From Parvibaculum sp040216885 (GTDB lineage: Bacteria > Pseudomonadota > Alphaproteobacteria > Parvibaculales > Parvibaculaceae), in contig JAVJOG010000027.1 in NCBI GenBank assembly GCA_040216885.1, forward strand, positions 62,001-126,000: 64,000 bases of DNA, read 5' to 3'. A program made the translations under genes and the position numbers. This document shows, piece by piece, positions 8,740 to 16,318 of this stretch; position 1 is the first letter of the stretch; each line of letters begins with the position of its first letter. Below the pieces are notes generated by a model, which was given only the letters and a program-made list of their open reading frames with translations, was not told the origin of the DNA and made no database searches.

Positions 8740-9107
8740 GAAGATGCCCACCTTCCCCAGGCCACCCGATGCACCGGAAGCCCGATCCGGCGGCACGGAG
8801 GTCCCACAACCTCCGCGCGTTTCATGGTGGAATACACAACTAACATCAACCTTTGAGCGTACAGCTAAATATTTAGGCGCAAACCGGCATAGACGTAAAG
8901 GGGGTAAACCTCTGTTTTCATCGGCATTCTGCTGCTCTTTACCACCGCGATCCGCGCTGCAACCGCAGCGCACGACAAGGTGGCGTCGCGCCGGGTGACG
9001 CAGATGCCGCGTCGTGCGCTCTGCCGCGGCGGAGATTGCGGCCCCGCCGCCGCTGACGTAGGTTGCGCGACGCGAAGCCGCGCTCTCGCGTGCATTGCTT
9101 TCGATGT
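8740..9107. other. 368-base gap upstream of the LuxR-type regulator and tRNA-Arg
   Basis: No gene is visible. A perfect 12-base palindrome, CTAAATATTTAG, lies at 8865-8876 in an AT-rich patch about 125 bases upstream of the regulator start and may be an operator or promoter element. The rest is GC-rich with no clear reading frame that resembles a protein family. Confidence 0.4.
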
Positions 9108-9184
9108 GGCCCCGTAGCTCAGCTGGATAGAGCATCAGATTCCTAATCTGAGGGTCGTGCGTTCGAATCGCGCCGGGGTCACCA
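9108..9184 (+). tRNA. tRNA-Arg (anticodon CCT)
   Basis: A 77-base cloverleaf can be drawn by eye. The acceptor stem is GGCCCCG / CGGGGTC, the D arm is GCTC/GAGC, the anticodon stem is TCAGA/TCTGA around loop TTCCTAA (anticodon CCT, reading AGG), and the T arm is GTGCG/CGCGC with loop TTCGAAT. A CCA end is encoded. Confidence 0.96.
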
Positions 9185-9208
9185 TTTTTCATGTCGTTTT
9201 TCATGTCG
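9185..9208 (+). repeat. Perfect 12-base tandem duplication after tRNA-Arg
   Basis: TTTTTCATGTCG occurs twice in immediate succession (9185-9196 and 9197-9208), starting at the first base after the tRNA CCA. The T-runs may serve as a termination signal. The duplication itself looks recent. Confidence 0.8.
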
Positions 9209-9302
9209 TTGCGGAGCGAATCGTCCGCCCACGGCCATAGCGGCCGGTGGCGCAACTTTCTTATCGCTGATATAACTTTGTTGGTGTCCATAGAACCAGA
9301 AT

Positions 9303-9318
9303 ACAAAGATATATTTGT
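9303..9318. promoter_or_regulatory. Inverted repeat, possible operator upstream of the repressor gene
   Basis: ACAAA (9303-9307) and TTTGT (9314-9318) flank GATATA in the AT-rich stretch between tRNA-Arg and the repressor-like gene. A promoter or operator is plausible, but nothing more can be shown. Confidence 0.35.
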
Positions 9319-9387
9319 GAGTGTCAACAAGAAATCTTGGCATTTCGGGTTAGATCTGGCGCCGAAGAGGCAAAGCGGTCACCTGAT

Positions 9388-9405
9388 TGCCAAATTTAAT
9401 TGGCA
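9388..9405. promoter_or_regulatory. Inverted repeat TGCCAA-N6-TTGGCA directly upstream of the repressor start
   Basis: A perfect inverted repeat with an A/T-only spacer ends nine bases before the repressor-like ATG. A further half-site, TTGGCATT, is at 9337-9344. This arrangement is what a self-regulated XRE repressor would leave behind. Confidence 0.55.
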
Positions 9406-9414
9406 TTCCGTACA

Positions 9415-10137
9415 ATGAGCGTCGCCGAACGCCTGAGTCGGATACGCAAATATCTTGGTCTTTCGCAGAAGGACATGGGGCGGCGCGTCGCCGTGTCGGG
9501 CACGACCTGGCAGAACTACGAGCTCGATAACGCGGCACCGAACGCCCATGTGCTGGCGCGGCTGTCGGACGAGGGTTTCGACATCAACTGGGTGCTGACC
9601 GGCGCCGGCGAGATGCGCAAGGACGGCGCGCTCGAAACGAAGTCGCTGGCCGGTTTCGCCGAACTGCCGCCGCGCGAGATCGCCCGCGAGAAACTGGGCG
9701 GCGGCAATTACGTGCTGATCCCGCGCTATGCCTTGCGCGCCCTGCCGCGCGAGGGCGGCGGCACGGCAACGACGATGGAGGACGTGTCGCTGAACGATGC
9801 GTTGGCCTTCCGCCGCGACTGGATCGAACGCGAACTGGACGCAAAACCCGCCGACCTCATCGTCGTCGAGATGACAGGCGATGCGATGCTGCCGACGCTG
9901 ACGCCCGGCGACCTGCTGCTCGTCGACACCAGCGCGCCGCGCATGCGCGGCGGCGGGCTCTATGCATTCAACCTCGGCGGGGCGCTGGCCGTGCGGCGCT
10001 TGCAGGTGCGGCTCGATGGCGGCCTGACGGTCTCGAGCGACAATGCCGCACTCTATCCGCCGGAAGACATTGAGCAGGCCGCGCTCGAGCGGGTAAAGAT
10101 CGTCGGCCGCGTCGTCTGGCGCGCCGGCCGGCTCTGA
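9415..10137 (+). CDS. XRE/S24 repressor-like regulator with lost protease dyad
   Basis: The 240-residue protein has an N-terminal XRE helix-turn-helix (about residues 5-50, LGLSQKDMGRRVAVSG) and a C-terminal S24/LexA-type beta domain (about 145-235). In active S24 domains the motif is GDSMxPT, with a Lys further on. Here it reads GDAMLPT (Ala157 for Ser), and the region normally holding the Lys reads AVRRL (Arg). It should therefore bind DNA and dimerise but not self-cleave. I chose ATG 9415 over an in-frame TTG at 9400, which lies inside the operator-like repeat. It resembles chromosomal phage-repressor-C relatives. No other phage gene is nearby. Confidence 0.85.
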   Translation: MSVAERLSRIRKYLGLSQKDMGRRVAVSGTTWQNYELDNAAPNAHVLARLSDEGFDINWVLTGAGEMRKDGALETKSLAGFAELPPREIAREKLGGGNYVLIPRYALRALPREGGGTATTMEDVSLNDALAFRRDWIERELDAKPADLIVVEMTGDAMLPTLTPGDLLLVDTSAPRMRGGGLYAFNLGGALAVRRLQVRLDGGLTVSSDNAALYPPEDIEQAALERVKIVGRVVWRAGRL

Positions 10138-10177
10138 CCGTTCTTCCGGAAATTGAAAAGAAAAAGACAAGAGACCG

Positions 10178-11149
10178 ATGCAAACCGCCACCTTCCCCGC
10201 CGACGCAAAACGCGTGCTTGTGATCAAGCATGGCGCCTTTGGCGACGTGATCCAGGCAGAGGGCGCGCTGCGCGACATCCGCGCCGCTCACCCGCATGCC
10301 TGTATCGCGGTGCTGACCATGCCGGCCTATCGCGGCCTGATCGCGCGCTCACCTTTCATCGACGAGATAATCGTCGACGAACGCGCGCCGCGCTGGCGGC
10401 TCGATGCGATGTGGGCGTTGCGCCGGACGCTTCGCGACCGCGATTTCGACATGATCTACGATTTGCAGAACTCGTCGCGCACAGCCTTTTATTTTCGCTG
10501 GATGCTGAGCGACCGCCGCTGGTCGGGTACCGCAAAAGGATGCAGCCATCCGCACCGCGCGAAGGATCCGAAAAAAATCCGCACCCTCGACCGTCTCGCC
10601 GGACAGCTTGCCGATGCGGGGCTTGAAATCCGGCACACGTTGAAGCCCGATGTTTCGTGGCTCGCCGACGATGTGTCGGCGCTGCTCGACAAGGCCGGCG
10701 CGCGCAAACCCTACATCGTGCTGGTGCCGGGATGTTCGGCGCGCCACCCCGAAAAGCGCTGGCCGCATTACGACAAACTCGCCGCCGCCCTGATCGCGGA
10801 CGGGTACGAAATCGTGCTCGCGCCGGGCCCGGACGAAATGGAGCTTGCGAAATCCATCCCCGGCATCAAGCTGACCGACACGCACGGGCTGCTGAGCTGG
10901 TATGAACTCGCGGGTGTTTTCAAGGGCGCGAGTTTCGTCGTCGGCAACGATACGGGGCCGAGCCATCTCGCCGCGCATATCGGTGCGCCGGGTCTCGCAC
11001 TTTTCGGGTCCTATTCGCCGGCAGAACGGACCGGCATCGCGCGCGAGAATTTCGGCGTCATCGAAGTCGAGGACCTGGCGGCACTCAACGTCGAGCGCGT
11101 GCTTACCGAGGTGAAGCGGGCGCTAAGCGCTCACTCGAATTCGGTATAG
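10178..11149 (+). CDS. Glycosyltransferase family 9 (ADP-heptose:LPS heptosyltransferase-like)
   Basis: The 323-residue protein has the GT9 pattern: an N-terminal Rossmann half starting KRVLVIKHGAFGDVIQAEGA, with the invariant GDV and basic Lys early on, and a C-terminal nucleotide-sugar half with VLVPGCSARHPEKRWP and the signature FVVGNDTGPSHLAA. These enzymes transfer heptose to the inner core of lipopolysaccharide at the inner face of the cytoplasmic membrane. The acceptor sugar is not known here, and no other LPS gene adjoins. Its last 19 bases overlap the convergent DUF6165 gene. Confidence 0.86.
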   Translation: MQTATFPADAKRVLVIKHGAFGDVIQAEGALRDIRAAHPHACIAVLTMPAYRGLIARSPFIDEIIVDERAPRWRLDAMWALRRTLRDRDFDMIYDLQNSSRTAFYFRWMLSDRRWSGTAKGCSHPHRAKDPKKIRTLDRLAGQLADAGLEIRHTLKPDVSWLADDVSALLDKAGARKPYIVLVPGCSARHPEKRWPHYDKLAAALIADGYEIVLAPGPDEMELAKSIPGIKLTDTHGLLSWYELAGVFKGASFVVGNDTGPSHLAAHIGAPGLALFGSYSPAERTGIARENFGVIEVEDLAALNVERVLTEVKRALSAHSNSV

Positions 11150-11541
11150 GATTTTTCCTCGACGATCGACGAGCCGGTGAGGAGGTTGATCTCCTTCTTC
11201 AGCGCCGCGCGCTTGTCGTTCTGCTTGTAGACGGCGCGTGCCAGCTCGATGAATTTCGTCCCGAAATCCTTGTCGGCCTCGCATTGGCGGATGTCGTCCT
11301 CGATCACCCAGAGCGCCTCGTTGACTTCTTTCAGCGCCGCCTCAAGCCGACGCAGCTCCGCGCTGTCGGCGAGGTTTTCGGCGCGCGCCCTTTCCAGCAC
11401 GTCGAGCTCGTGCCGCACATTGGCAAGCTTCGCGGCGTCCGACATGCGCTCCGACTTGATGCGCAGGATCGTGATCTTGTCGATAAGTTCGCCCGGACCG
11501 ACTTCGATGAGGACGGGTCTGGCGTCTTGGGCTTGCGGCAT
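11131..11541 (-). CDS. DUF6165 family protein
   Basis: The 136-residue soluble protein is mostly helical with a likely coiled-coil centre (about residues 25-75, rich in Glu/Arg/Leu). It begins with the conserved strand VLIEVGPGELIDKITILRIK, which I recognise from DUF6165 proteins. These often lie beside LPS or glycosyltransferase genes, as here. No enzymatic motif is evident. The gene overlaps the end of the heptosyltransferase-like gene tail to tail, so antisense transcription is possible. Confidence 0.7.
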   Translation of the reverse strand: MPQAQDARPVLIEVGPGELIDKITILRIKSERMSDAAKLANVRHELDVLERARAENLADSAELRRLEAALKEVNEALWVIEDDIRQCEADKDFGTKFIELARAVYKQNDKRAALKKEINLLTGSSIVEEKSYTEFE

Positions 11542-11672
11542 GGAACGCTCCGGCGGAAGGGGCTCTCGGGCACCCTCATAGCCCAAAGCGCCCGTGCCTG
11601 TCATCCGTTCGTCGCGGTTGCCAAGCCAAACGCGCGCGCCCACAATGAAACGAAACCGGACGGCCAGACTCA

Positions 11673-12014
11673 ATGTCTCTTTTCTCGCGATTGCTCGACT
11701 ATCTGCGCGGCGGCTCGGACGGGCCGGAGCTGCGCCTGGCCGCGCGCATGAATGCGCCGCTGCTGATTGTCGAGATCGGCGGCTACGCGCACACGACGCG
11801 CGACTGGTCGGCGGGCGGCGCCTGCATCGAGGGCTTTGCCGGCGAAACGCAAGTCGGCGGCATGCTGAGCGGTCATCTGTACTGGGCGGGCGACGAGCGC
11901 CGGCTTGCCTTCACCGCCGAGACGATGCGCATCGAGCCGGGTGGCGCGCTGGCGCTGCGCTGGCTCGACCTGCCGCTGGCGATGCAGCAGGAAATGGAAG
12001 CGCTGGTCGGCTGA
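11673..12014 (+). CDS. Small PilZ-like protein
   Basis: The 113-residue protein is unlikely to be secreted. The segment TRDWSAGGACI at about residues 42-52 resembles the second half of the PilZ c-di-GMP-binding signature (D/NxSxxG), and the later GGMLSGHLYW fits the following PilZ strand. The upstream RxxxR half is weak (LRLAARM), so c-di-GMP binding is uncertain. It may be a degenerate PilZ domain. It stands alone between convergent and plus-strand neighbours. Confidence 0.45.
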   Translation: MSLFSRLLDYLRGGSDGPELRLAARMNAPLLIVEIGGYAHTTRDWSAGGACIEGFAGETQVGGMLSGHLYWAGDERRLAFTAETMRIEPGGALALRWLDLPLAMQQEMEALVG

Positions 12015-12110
12015 ACGCGCTCAAAACCGGTTGCGCGCCCTTGCGTCAGTTGCGCGAGCCCCCCGCCCGTATAGGCTTTCCGAAACGAAACCCATGCGAG
12101 GAGGCGCAAC

Positions 12111-12920
12111 ATGACCGCTTACAAAACGCTGATCGTCGAGAAGAAGGGCGGCGTCGACTGGGTGACGATGAACCGGCCCGACGCGCTGAACGCGATGAAC
12201 CGCGCGCTGGTCGACGAGCTGCAGGATTATTTCGGGCGTCTTTACACGGATCATTCGGTGCGCGTCGTCGTGCTCCGGGGCGCCGGCCGCGCCTTCTGCG
12301 CCGGGCTCGACCTCAAGGAACGCTCGAACCGCTCCGAAGAAACCGCCAGTGGCGGTCCGCAAGCCGGCCTCGTCGCGCAGCGCCGCATCAGCGAAATCGT
12401 GATGCGCATGCGCCGTTGCCCGCAGCCGATCGTCTCGCTGGTGCATGGGCCGGCTTGCGGCGGCGGCTTCGCGCTGGCGCTCGCTTCCGACATCCGCATC
12501 GCCGGCGAGACGGCGCGCATGAACGCCGCCTTCATCCGCATCGGCTTGTCGGCCTGCGACATCGGCGTCAGTTATTTCCTGCCGCGCCTTGTCGGCGTGT
12601 CGGTGGCCTCCGAACTGATGATGACGGGCCGCTTCATCAACGCCGCGCGCGCCGAGCGCGTCGGCCTGGTGTCGGAAGTCGTGCCGGACGAAAAACTGGC
12701 CGGCGCCGCCGCGCCCTACATCGAGGAAATGCTGACGACCTCGCCGCTGGGGCTCCGCCTGACCAAGGAATGCCTCAACATGTCGGTCGACGCCGGCAGC
12801 CTGGAAGCCGCAGTCGCGATGGAGGACCGCAACCAGATCCTCTGTGCCCAGACAAACGATTTCCGCGAAGGCATCGGCGCCTTTCTCGGCAAGCGGCGGC
12901 CGGAATACACCGACACCTGA
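12111..12920 (+). CDS. Enoyl-CoA hydratase/isomerase family protein
   Basis: The 269-residue crotonase-fold protein has the expected order of motifs: TMNRPDALNAMN near residue 20, the oxyanion-hole segment GRAFCAGLDLKE near residue 60, and PACGGGFALALASDIRIA near residue 115, then SACDIGVSYFLPRLVG. The usual catalytic Glu positions appear changed (SACDIG instead of the P-E-x-G type), so it may be a crotonase with another reaction and not a classical hydratase. The start has GAGGAGG upstream. The substrate cannot be told from sequence. Confidence 0.85.
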   Translation: MTAYKTLIVEKKGGVDWVTMNRPDALNAMNRALVDELQDYFGRLYTDHSVRVVVLRGAGRAFCAGLDLKERSNRSEETASGGPQAGLVAQRRISEIVMRMRRCPQPIVSLVHGPACGGGFALALASDIRIAGETARMNAAFIRIGLSACDIGVSYFLPRLVGVSVASELMMTGRFINAARAERVGLVSEVVPDEKLAGAAAPYIEEMLTTSPLGLRLTKECLNMSVDAGSLEAAVAMEDRNQILCAQTNDFREGIGAFLGKRRPEYTDT

Positions 12921-12981
12921 CGGGAAAAGAAAGACCGCCCCGCCGGAACGGAACGGCCCTTCTCCCCCGTAAACTTCGGCG

Positions 12982-13485
12982 TCAGAATCCGTAGACGACC
13001 TGCACCGTGAAATCGTCGCTGTCGATCGGATCGAGATCGTAATGCGTCCACTCGCCGCGCAACGACCATCCGTCGCGAAGCGCGAGTTCTGCGCCGCCGC
13101 CGGCGAGCCAGCCTGTGTTGCGCGTGTTGATCTCGTAGCGATGCACGCCGCCCTTGCCGTAGATCGAGAGATCGGGCGCGACCGGGAAGGAGAGCAGAAG
13201 CTCGCCGCCATAAGTGTCGATGCCGCGCTCGCCGACAATGCCGGGCGCACCGTGATCGCCGAGGTCGGCGTAGAAAACCTGCCCGGCGAGATATTCGTTG
13301 AACCGCCAGCCCGCGAGACCCTTCCAGCTCCAGTCGTCGCTGTTGTCGGTCCAGCCCCAGCCGAGCCCGCCGCCGGCGTAAGGCCCGCCCGGCACCGCGC
13401 CTTGGGCCTGCGCGCCGCCGGCCGCGAGGCCGAGCGCGGCGGCGCAGACGGACGCCGCGCAGAAAGTTTTGACGATCGATTTCAT
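12982..13485 (-). CDS. Outer-membrane beta-barrel protein (OmpA/OmpW-like small porin fold)
   Basis: The 167-residue protein begins with a clear signal peptide (MKSIVKTFCAASVC to AQAQ, cleavage near residue 28). After it come alternating amphipathic strands with many aromatic girdle residues, and it ends in Phe (VQVVYGF), the outer-membrane insertion signature. Its length fits an eight-stranded barrel. There is no periplasmic OmpA domain. The function is unknown; small barrels of this type include OmpA-like, OmpX-like and PagL-like proteins, and no catalytic residues stand out. Confidence 0.7.
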   Translation of the reverse strand: MKSIVKTFCAASVCAAALGLAAGGAQAQGAVPGGPYAGGGLGWGWTDNSDDWSWKGLAGWRFNEYLAGQVFYADLGDHGAPGIVGERGIDTYGGELLLSFPVAPDLSIYGKGGVHRYEINTRNTGWLAGGGAELALRDGWSLRGEWTHYDLDPIDSDDFTVQVVYGF

Positions 13486-13721
13486 GGATACCTCGCTTCG
13501 TTGCAACCTGTGCCCCAAAGCCCCGGCGCGCATGATCGTCCTCGCCGCGGCACCGCTCAAGCGAAACCGGCGGCGTGTGACCGGTTTTCATCGCCCGTGA
13601 CCGGCACGCAACAATTCAAGGCATTATATGGAAATGACCGCCGCCTTATGGAAACAACGCACACGGATGATCGCCATAATCGCGGAAATCGCTGCGGCGC
13701 AGCGACAAATCCGATGAGCGA

Positions 13722-14168
13722 TCAAGGCGCGGGGCGCGGCAGCAGGCGGATCGTCGAGGTGCCCTTGGCAAGCACTTCGCCCGCCGCATCGCGCAACTCG
13801 CCTTCGACAAAGGCGGTGGAGCGGCCGCGCCGCTCGATCCAGGCTTCGGCGACATGCAGGCCCGGCGCGGCGGGACGGAAGAAGCTGATCTTGATTTCAA
13901 GCGACATCGGCAGCACCGCGAAATCGGTGGCCGCCATCACGGCGCGCGCCATCGCCGCGTCGATCCAGCCGGTGACGAAACCGCCCTGCACCACGCCGCC
14001 CGAATGGCACATGCGCATCTCGGCCTTGCATTCAAGCGCGGCGCGGCCCTTTTCGGCATCCATATACAGTGTACGGACGATGCCGAGCGCGGCGTTGAGG
14101 TCGCCGGTGGCGTCGTCCACCTTGTCATTGAGGGCGGGCGCGGCGGTATCGGAAACGGTCTCGGTCAT
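13722..14168 (-). CDS. PaaI-family hotdog thioesterase
   Basis: The 148-residue protein has the hotdog pattern of PaaI-type acyl-CoA thioesterases: MCHSGGVVQGGFVTGWIDAA in the middle, corresponding to the conserved H/N-G-G helix, then strands LEIKISFFRPA and VAEAWIERRG. These enzymes hydrolyse acyl- or aryl-CoA in the cytoplasm and relieve CoA trapping. The start at 14168 gives MTETVSDTA. The gene lies head to head with a small exported protein gene over the Pho-box-like repeat. Confidence 0.8.
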   Translation of the reverse strand: MTETVSDTAAPALNDKVDDATGDLNAALGIVRTLYMDAEKGRAALECKAEMRMCHSGGVVQGGFVTGWIDAAMARAVMAATDFAVLPMSLEIKISFFRPAAPGLHVAEAWIERRGRSTAFVEGELRDAAGEVLAKGTSTIRLLPRPAP

Positions 14169-14287
14169 GGGACAAAACTCCGGGATCGGGGCATGGCGAA
14201 TGCGCGCATCTTAGGCGAAGCGGCGGCGCCCGCGAGCGCCAATTGCGGTTCGCGCATGGGCCGCTCCCTGTTCGCCCATGAACCGGG

Positions 14288-14328
14288 AAGGCCCGACTGT
14301 CATCGAACTGTCAAAAAACTGTCACAAA
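14288..14328 (+). promoter_or_regulatory. Triple CTGTCA repeat (Pho-box-like), copy 1 of a dispersed 41-base repeat
   Basis: CTGTCAT, CTGTCAA and CTGTCAC occur at 14297, 14308 and 14319, exactly 11 bases apart, matching the spacing and half-site of PhoB boxes. The 41-base segment is identical to 63852-63892. It lies about 120 bases before the exported protein gene at 14447, in the intergenic region also upstream of the thioesterase at 14168. Phosphate control is inferred from motif form only. Confidence 0.6.
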
Positions 14329-14351
14329 CGGATTTGGGGGCCGTTTGGGGC

Positions 14352-14387
14352 GGGGATAAGCTGCGGGATAAGTCGACTTGTCCCCGG
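14352..14387. repeat. ACTTGTCCCCGG / GGGGATAAG motifs following the Pho-box-like repeat
   Basis: GGGGATAAG (14352-14360) and ACTTGTCCCCGG (14376-14387) recur downstream of the second Pho-box-like copy near 63900. They probably belong to the same composite intergenic element. Confidence 0.5.
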
Positions 14388-14446
14388 GGTAAAGCCGGGC
14401 GGCACGGCGATTCGGCGGAGGGGCGCGAAACCGAGGAGGACGGCAA

Positions 14447-14950
14447 ATGCGGCGGGGATATCTTTTTTGCGTTCTGACGGCGCTTTTTCTTCTTCCCGCC
14501 CCGGATTTCGCCGGACCGGGATCAAGCCCCGCCACCGCCGCGCGGCTGGTGATGAGCGAGGGCGAGTACCGCGAGGCGCTGGCCTTCATCGACGGCACAA
14601 GGGCCGCGATGACGGACGCCGAAGCGGCGCTCGGGGAAGAAGTGTCACGCGAAGCCGCGAAGACGCGAAGGGACGACCTCGGCCAGCGCCTCGACATGCT
14701 CCGCCGGCTGATGACCGCCGCCGCGCAGCGCGACCGCATCGGCGCGCGGGGCAACCCGAAAAATGGCGGCGTGTCGCCCGACCGCGCCCGCGCCCGCGAC
14801 GTGATCGCCCGCGCCGGCGCCATCGAGGACCCGTTGCAGGACCTGTGGACAGCGTGGTCGATGAAGGCGCGCGGCCTTCCGGGGACGGTGGATCTTCTCC
14901 TGGCGACGGAAGGCACGGGCGGTCTCGGGAAACAGCCGGGCCACCGCTGA
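14447..14950 (+). CDS. Hypothetical exported protein
   Basis: The 167-residue protein begins MRRGYLFCVLTALFLLPAPD, a short signal-peptide-like start. The rest is helical and rich in Ala, Arg and Glu, with no motif I recognise. It is the first plus-strand gene after the Pho-box-like repeat. It may be phosphate-regulated, but codon use and lack of known family leave some doubt that it is expressed. Confidence 0.4.
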   Translation: MRRGYLFCVLTALFLLPAPDFAGPGSSPATAARLVMSEGEYREALAFIDGTRAAMTDAEAALGEEVSREAAKTRRDDLGQRLDMLRRLMTAAAQRDRIGARGNPKNGGVSPDRARARDVIARAGAIEDPLQDLWTAWSMKARGLPGTVDLLLATEGTGGLGKQPGHR

Positions 14951-14963
14951 CGTCGCGGCCAGC

Positions 14964-15524
14964 TCAGGCGCGGGCGGCCTCTTCGGCGCTGACGAATTCG
15001 GCGCAGCAGAGCAGCTTGTCGACCTTGTCGTCGCTGTCGCCGAGCGGCAGCACGACAACTTCGTAATAGACATAGTCGCGGTCGCAATAATGCCAGGCGG
15101 CCGAGGCCGTGTGCATGTAGGGCTGGCGCCGCTCCATGCAGATGCGCATGGGCGCCAGCGCGACCTCGGCATTGGCGCCGAACACATCCTCGGGCGTCAT
15201 CCCGACCGGATTGCCCGCGCCGAAGAATTCGGAAATCACCGAGCCGACGACGCGGTAGCGGAACTGGCCATCGGGCAGCACGTCGAGCATGAAGATCAGC
15301 GGCAGATGCTTGCGCATCGCCATCGGATCGAAATCCGCACGGGCGGGAAAGCGCCGCGCGCCCCGGAGCTTGTCCCAATAATCGAGAACGGCAAGCGGCG
15401 CCACGGACGTGAGACGCGGACGCAACGCGGCTGCATCGCCGCAATATTCGGTGCGAATGGCCGAAGAGGGCGGCAATTGCGACCCGTCCGTCTCGCCCGT
15501 TGCTGGATAATCGAGATCGCTCAT
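14964..15524 (-). CDS. PAS-domain protein (PAS_5/DUF1488-like group)
   Basis: The 186-residue protein begins MSDLDYPATG. After a variable N-terminus it has a PAS-like core typical of a group common in alphaproteobacteria: LAVLDYWDKLRGARRFPAR, then LPLIFMLDVLPDGQFRYRVVG and PEDVFG, and near the end DYVYYEVVVLPLGDSDDKVD. It has no kinase, HTH or cyclase domain. The role is probably sensory or ligand binding, but no partner is apparent beside it. Confidence 0.72.
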   Translation of the reverse strand: MSDLDYPATGETDGSQLPPSSAIRTEYCGDAAALRPRLTSVAPLAVLDYWDKLRGARRFPARADFDPMAMRKHLPLIFMLDVLPDGQFRYRVVGSVISEFFGAGNPVGMTPEDVFGANAEVALAPMRICMERRQPYMHTASAAWHYCDRDYVYYEVVVLPLGDSDDKVDKLLCCAEFVSAEEAARA

Positions 15525-15715
15525 TGCCCGACCCACTTGTGCTTCGAACCTGAAATTCTGCGGCAACGGGCTTAACGCGGGGTTTACGGGGGTGCGGGTG
15601 AGTATCGCGGCAAACACGGAGAGCGGCTCCGCAAAGAGGAGGGCGAAGGCCTGTTGTCCCGGCGCTCCGTCTGCGGACATAATCGATGCGGCGATCAGGA
15701 GAAGGATCGAGAACG

Positions 15716-16003
15716 ATGCCCACGAAACCGAAGGCTTGCGCGAGCGTCTGGCAGGCGTTGGCGAAGGACGAGGCGGAAGCCGAAACGATGCGCCTGCGCG
15801 CGGATATGCTCATCGCGCTGCGCGACCGCGTGGACGCCTGGAAAGCGATGCAGGCCGAAGCCGCCAAGCGCCTCGGCATCTCGCAGCCGCGCCTCAACGA
15901 CATGCTGAAAGGCCGCATCGGGAACTTCCGGCTCGAAAGGTTGGTGCGGCTTGCGAGCCGGGCGGGGTTGCGGGTCGAGATGAAGGTACGACGGGCGGCG
16001 TGA
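15716..16003 (+). CDS. HigA-like XRE antitoxin/regulator
   Basis: The start ATG at 15716 has AGGAGAAGG upstream, giving 95 residues. The C-terminal half is a helix-turn-helix of the HTH_37/HigA type: QAEAAKRLGISQPRLNDMLKG, then RLVRLASRAGLRVEMKV. The N-terminal half is helical. Family members usually follow a RelE/HigB-type toxin gene, but no toxin frame is visible in the 190 bases upstream or downstream. It may be an orphan antitoxin or a simple regulator. Confidence 0.7.
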   Translation: MPTKPKACASVWQALAKDEAEAETMRLRADMLIALRDRVDAWKAMQAEAAKRLGISQPRLNDMLKGRIGNFRLERLVRLASRAGLRVEMKVRRAA

Positions 16004-16318
16004 GGGGTGCGCGTTTTTCGCGTGAGATTTTTCTTTGAGCGTTCGGGCGCGGGATGACGGAAGAGTCTTTTGCGAAGAGAGACGGCGCCTTTTGGCGGCT
16101 TCTGGATTGCCGGATCAAGTCCGGCAAAGACGAGAAGGTGGTGAAGGTGCGGAGTTGCACTCCGCGCGGAAGCCAAGGCGATCCGTGTGTGTTTTCGCGG
16201 CGCATGAATGAGCAGGCGCGCGCATGCCGCTTCCCCTCGCGTCATGCTCGACAAATGCATTAGGCTCGGCCATATTCCGCCGCGCCTACTGACAATCCTG
16301 AAAGCGAGGAGCCCCCCG
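16004..16318. other. 315-base gap holding a REP-like palindrome
   Basis: No gene is visible. The gap contains a perfect inverted repeat at 16107-16127, described separately. The remainder leads into the acyl-CoA dehydrogenase promoter region without a clear -35/-10 pair. Confidence 0.4.
16107..16127. repeat. REP-like palindrome TTGCCGGA-N5-TCCGGCAA
   Basis: A perfect eight-base stem with loop TCAAG lies within a longer GATTGCCGGATCAAGTCCGG context that I recognise as a widespread alphaproteobacterial extragenic repeat. Only one copy is seen in this window. Confidence 0.6.

Noticed and set aside
8740..9330. Extended N-terminus of the LuxR-type regulator through the tRNA
   Set aside because: The extension translates the complement of tRNA-Arg (the IRTHDPQIRNLMLYPAEL artefact), so the start at 8739 is used.
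9185..10137. Possible prophage or integrated element
   Set aside because: Only one repressor-like gene is present, with no integrase, att duplication of the tRNA end or structural genes.
14311..16260. A 649-codon open frame on the minus strand
   Set aside because: It spans several real genes and the REP-like palindrome, and its translation shows phrases typical of intergenic repeats (for example LDPAIQ). It is not a gene.
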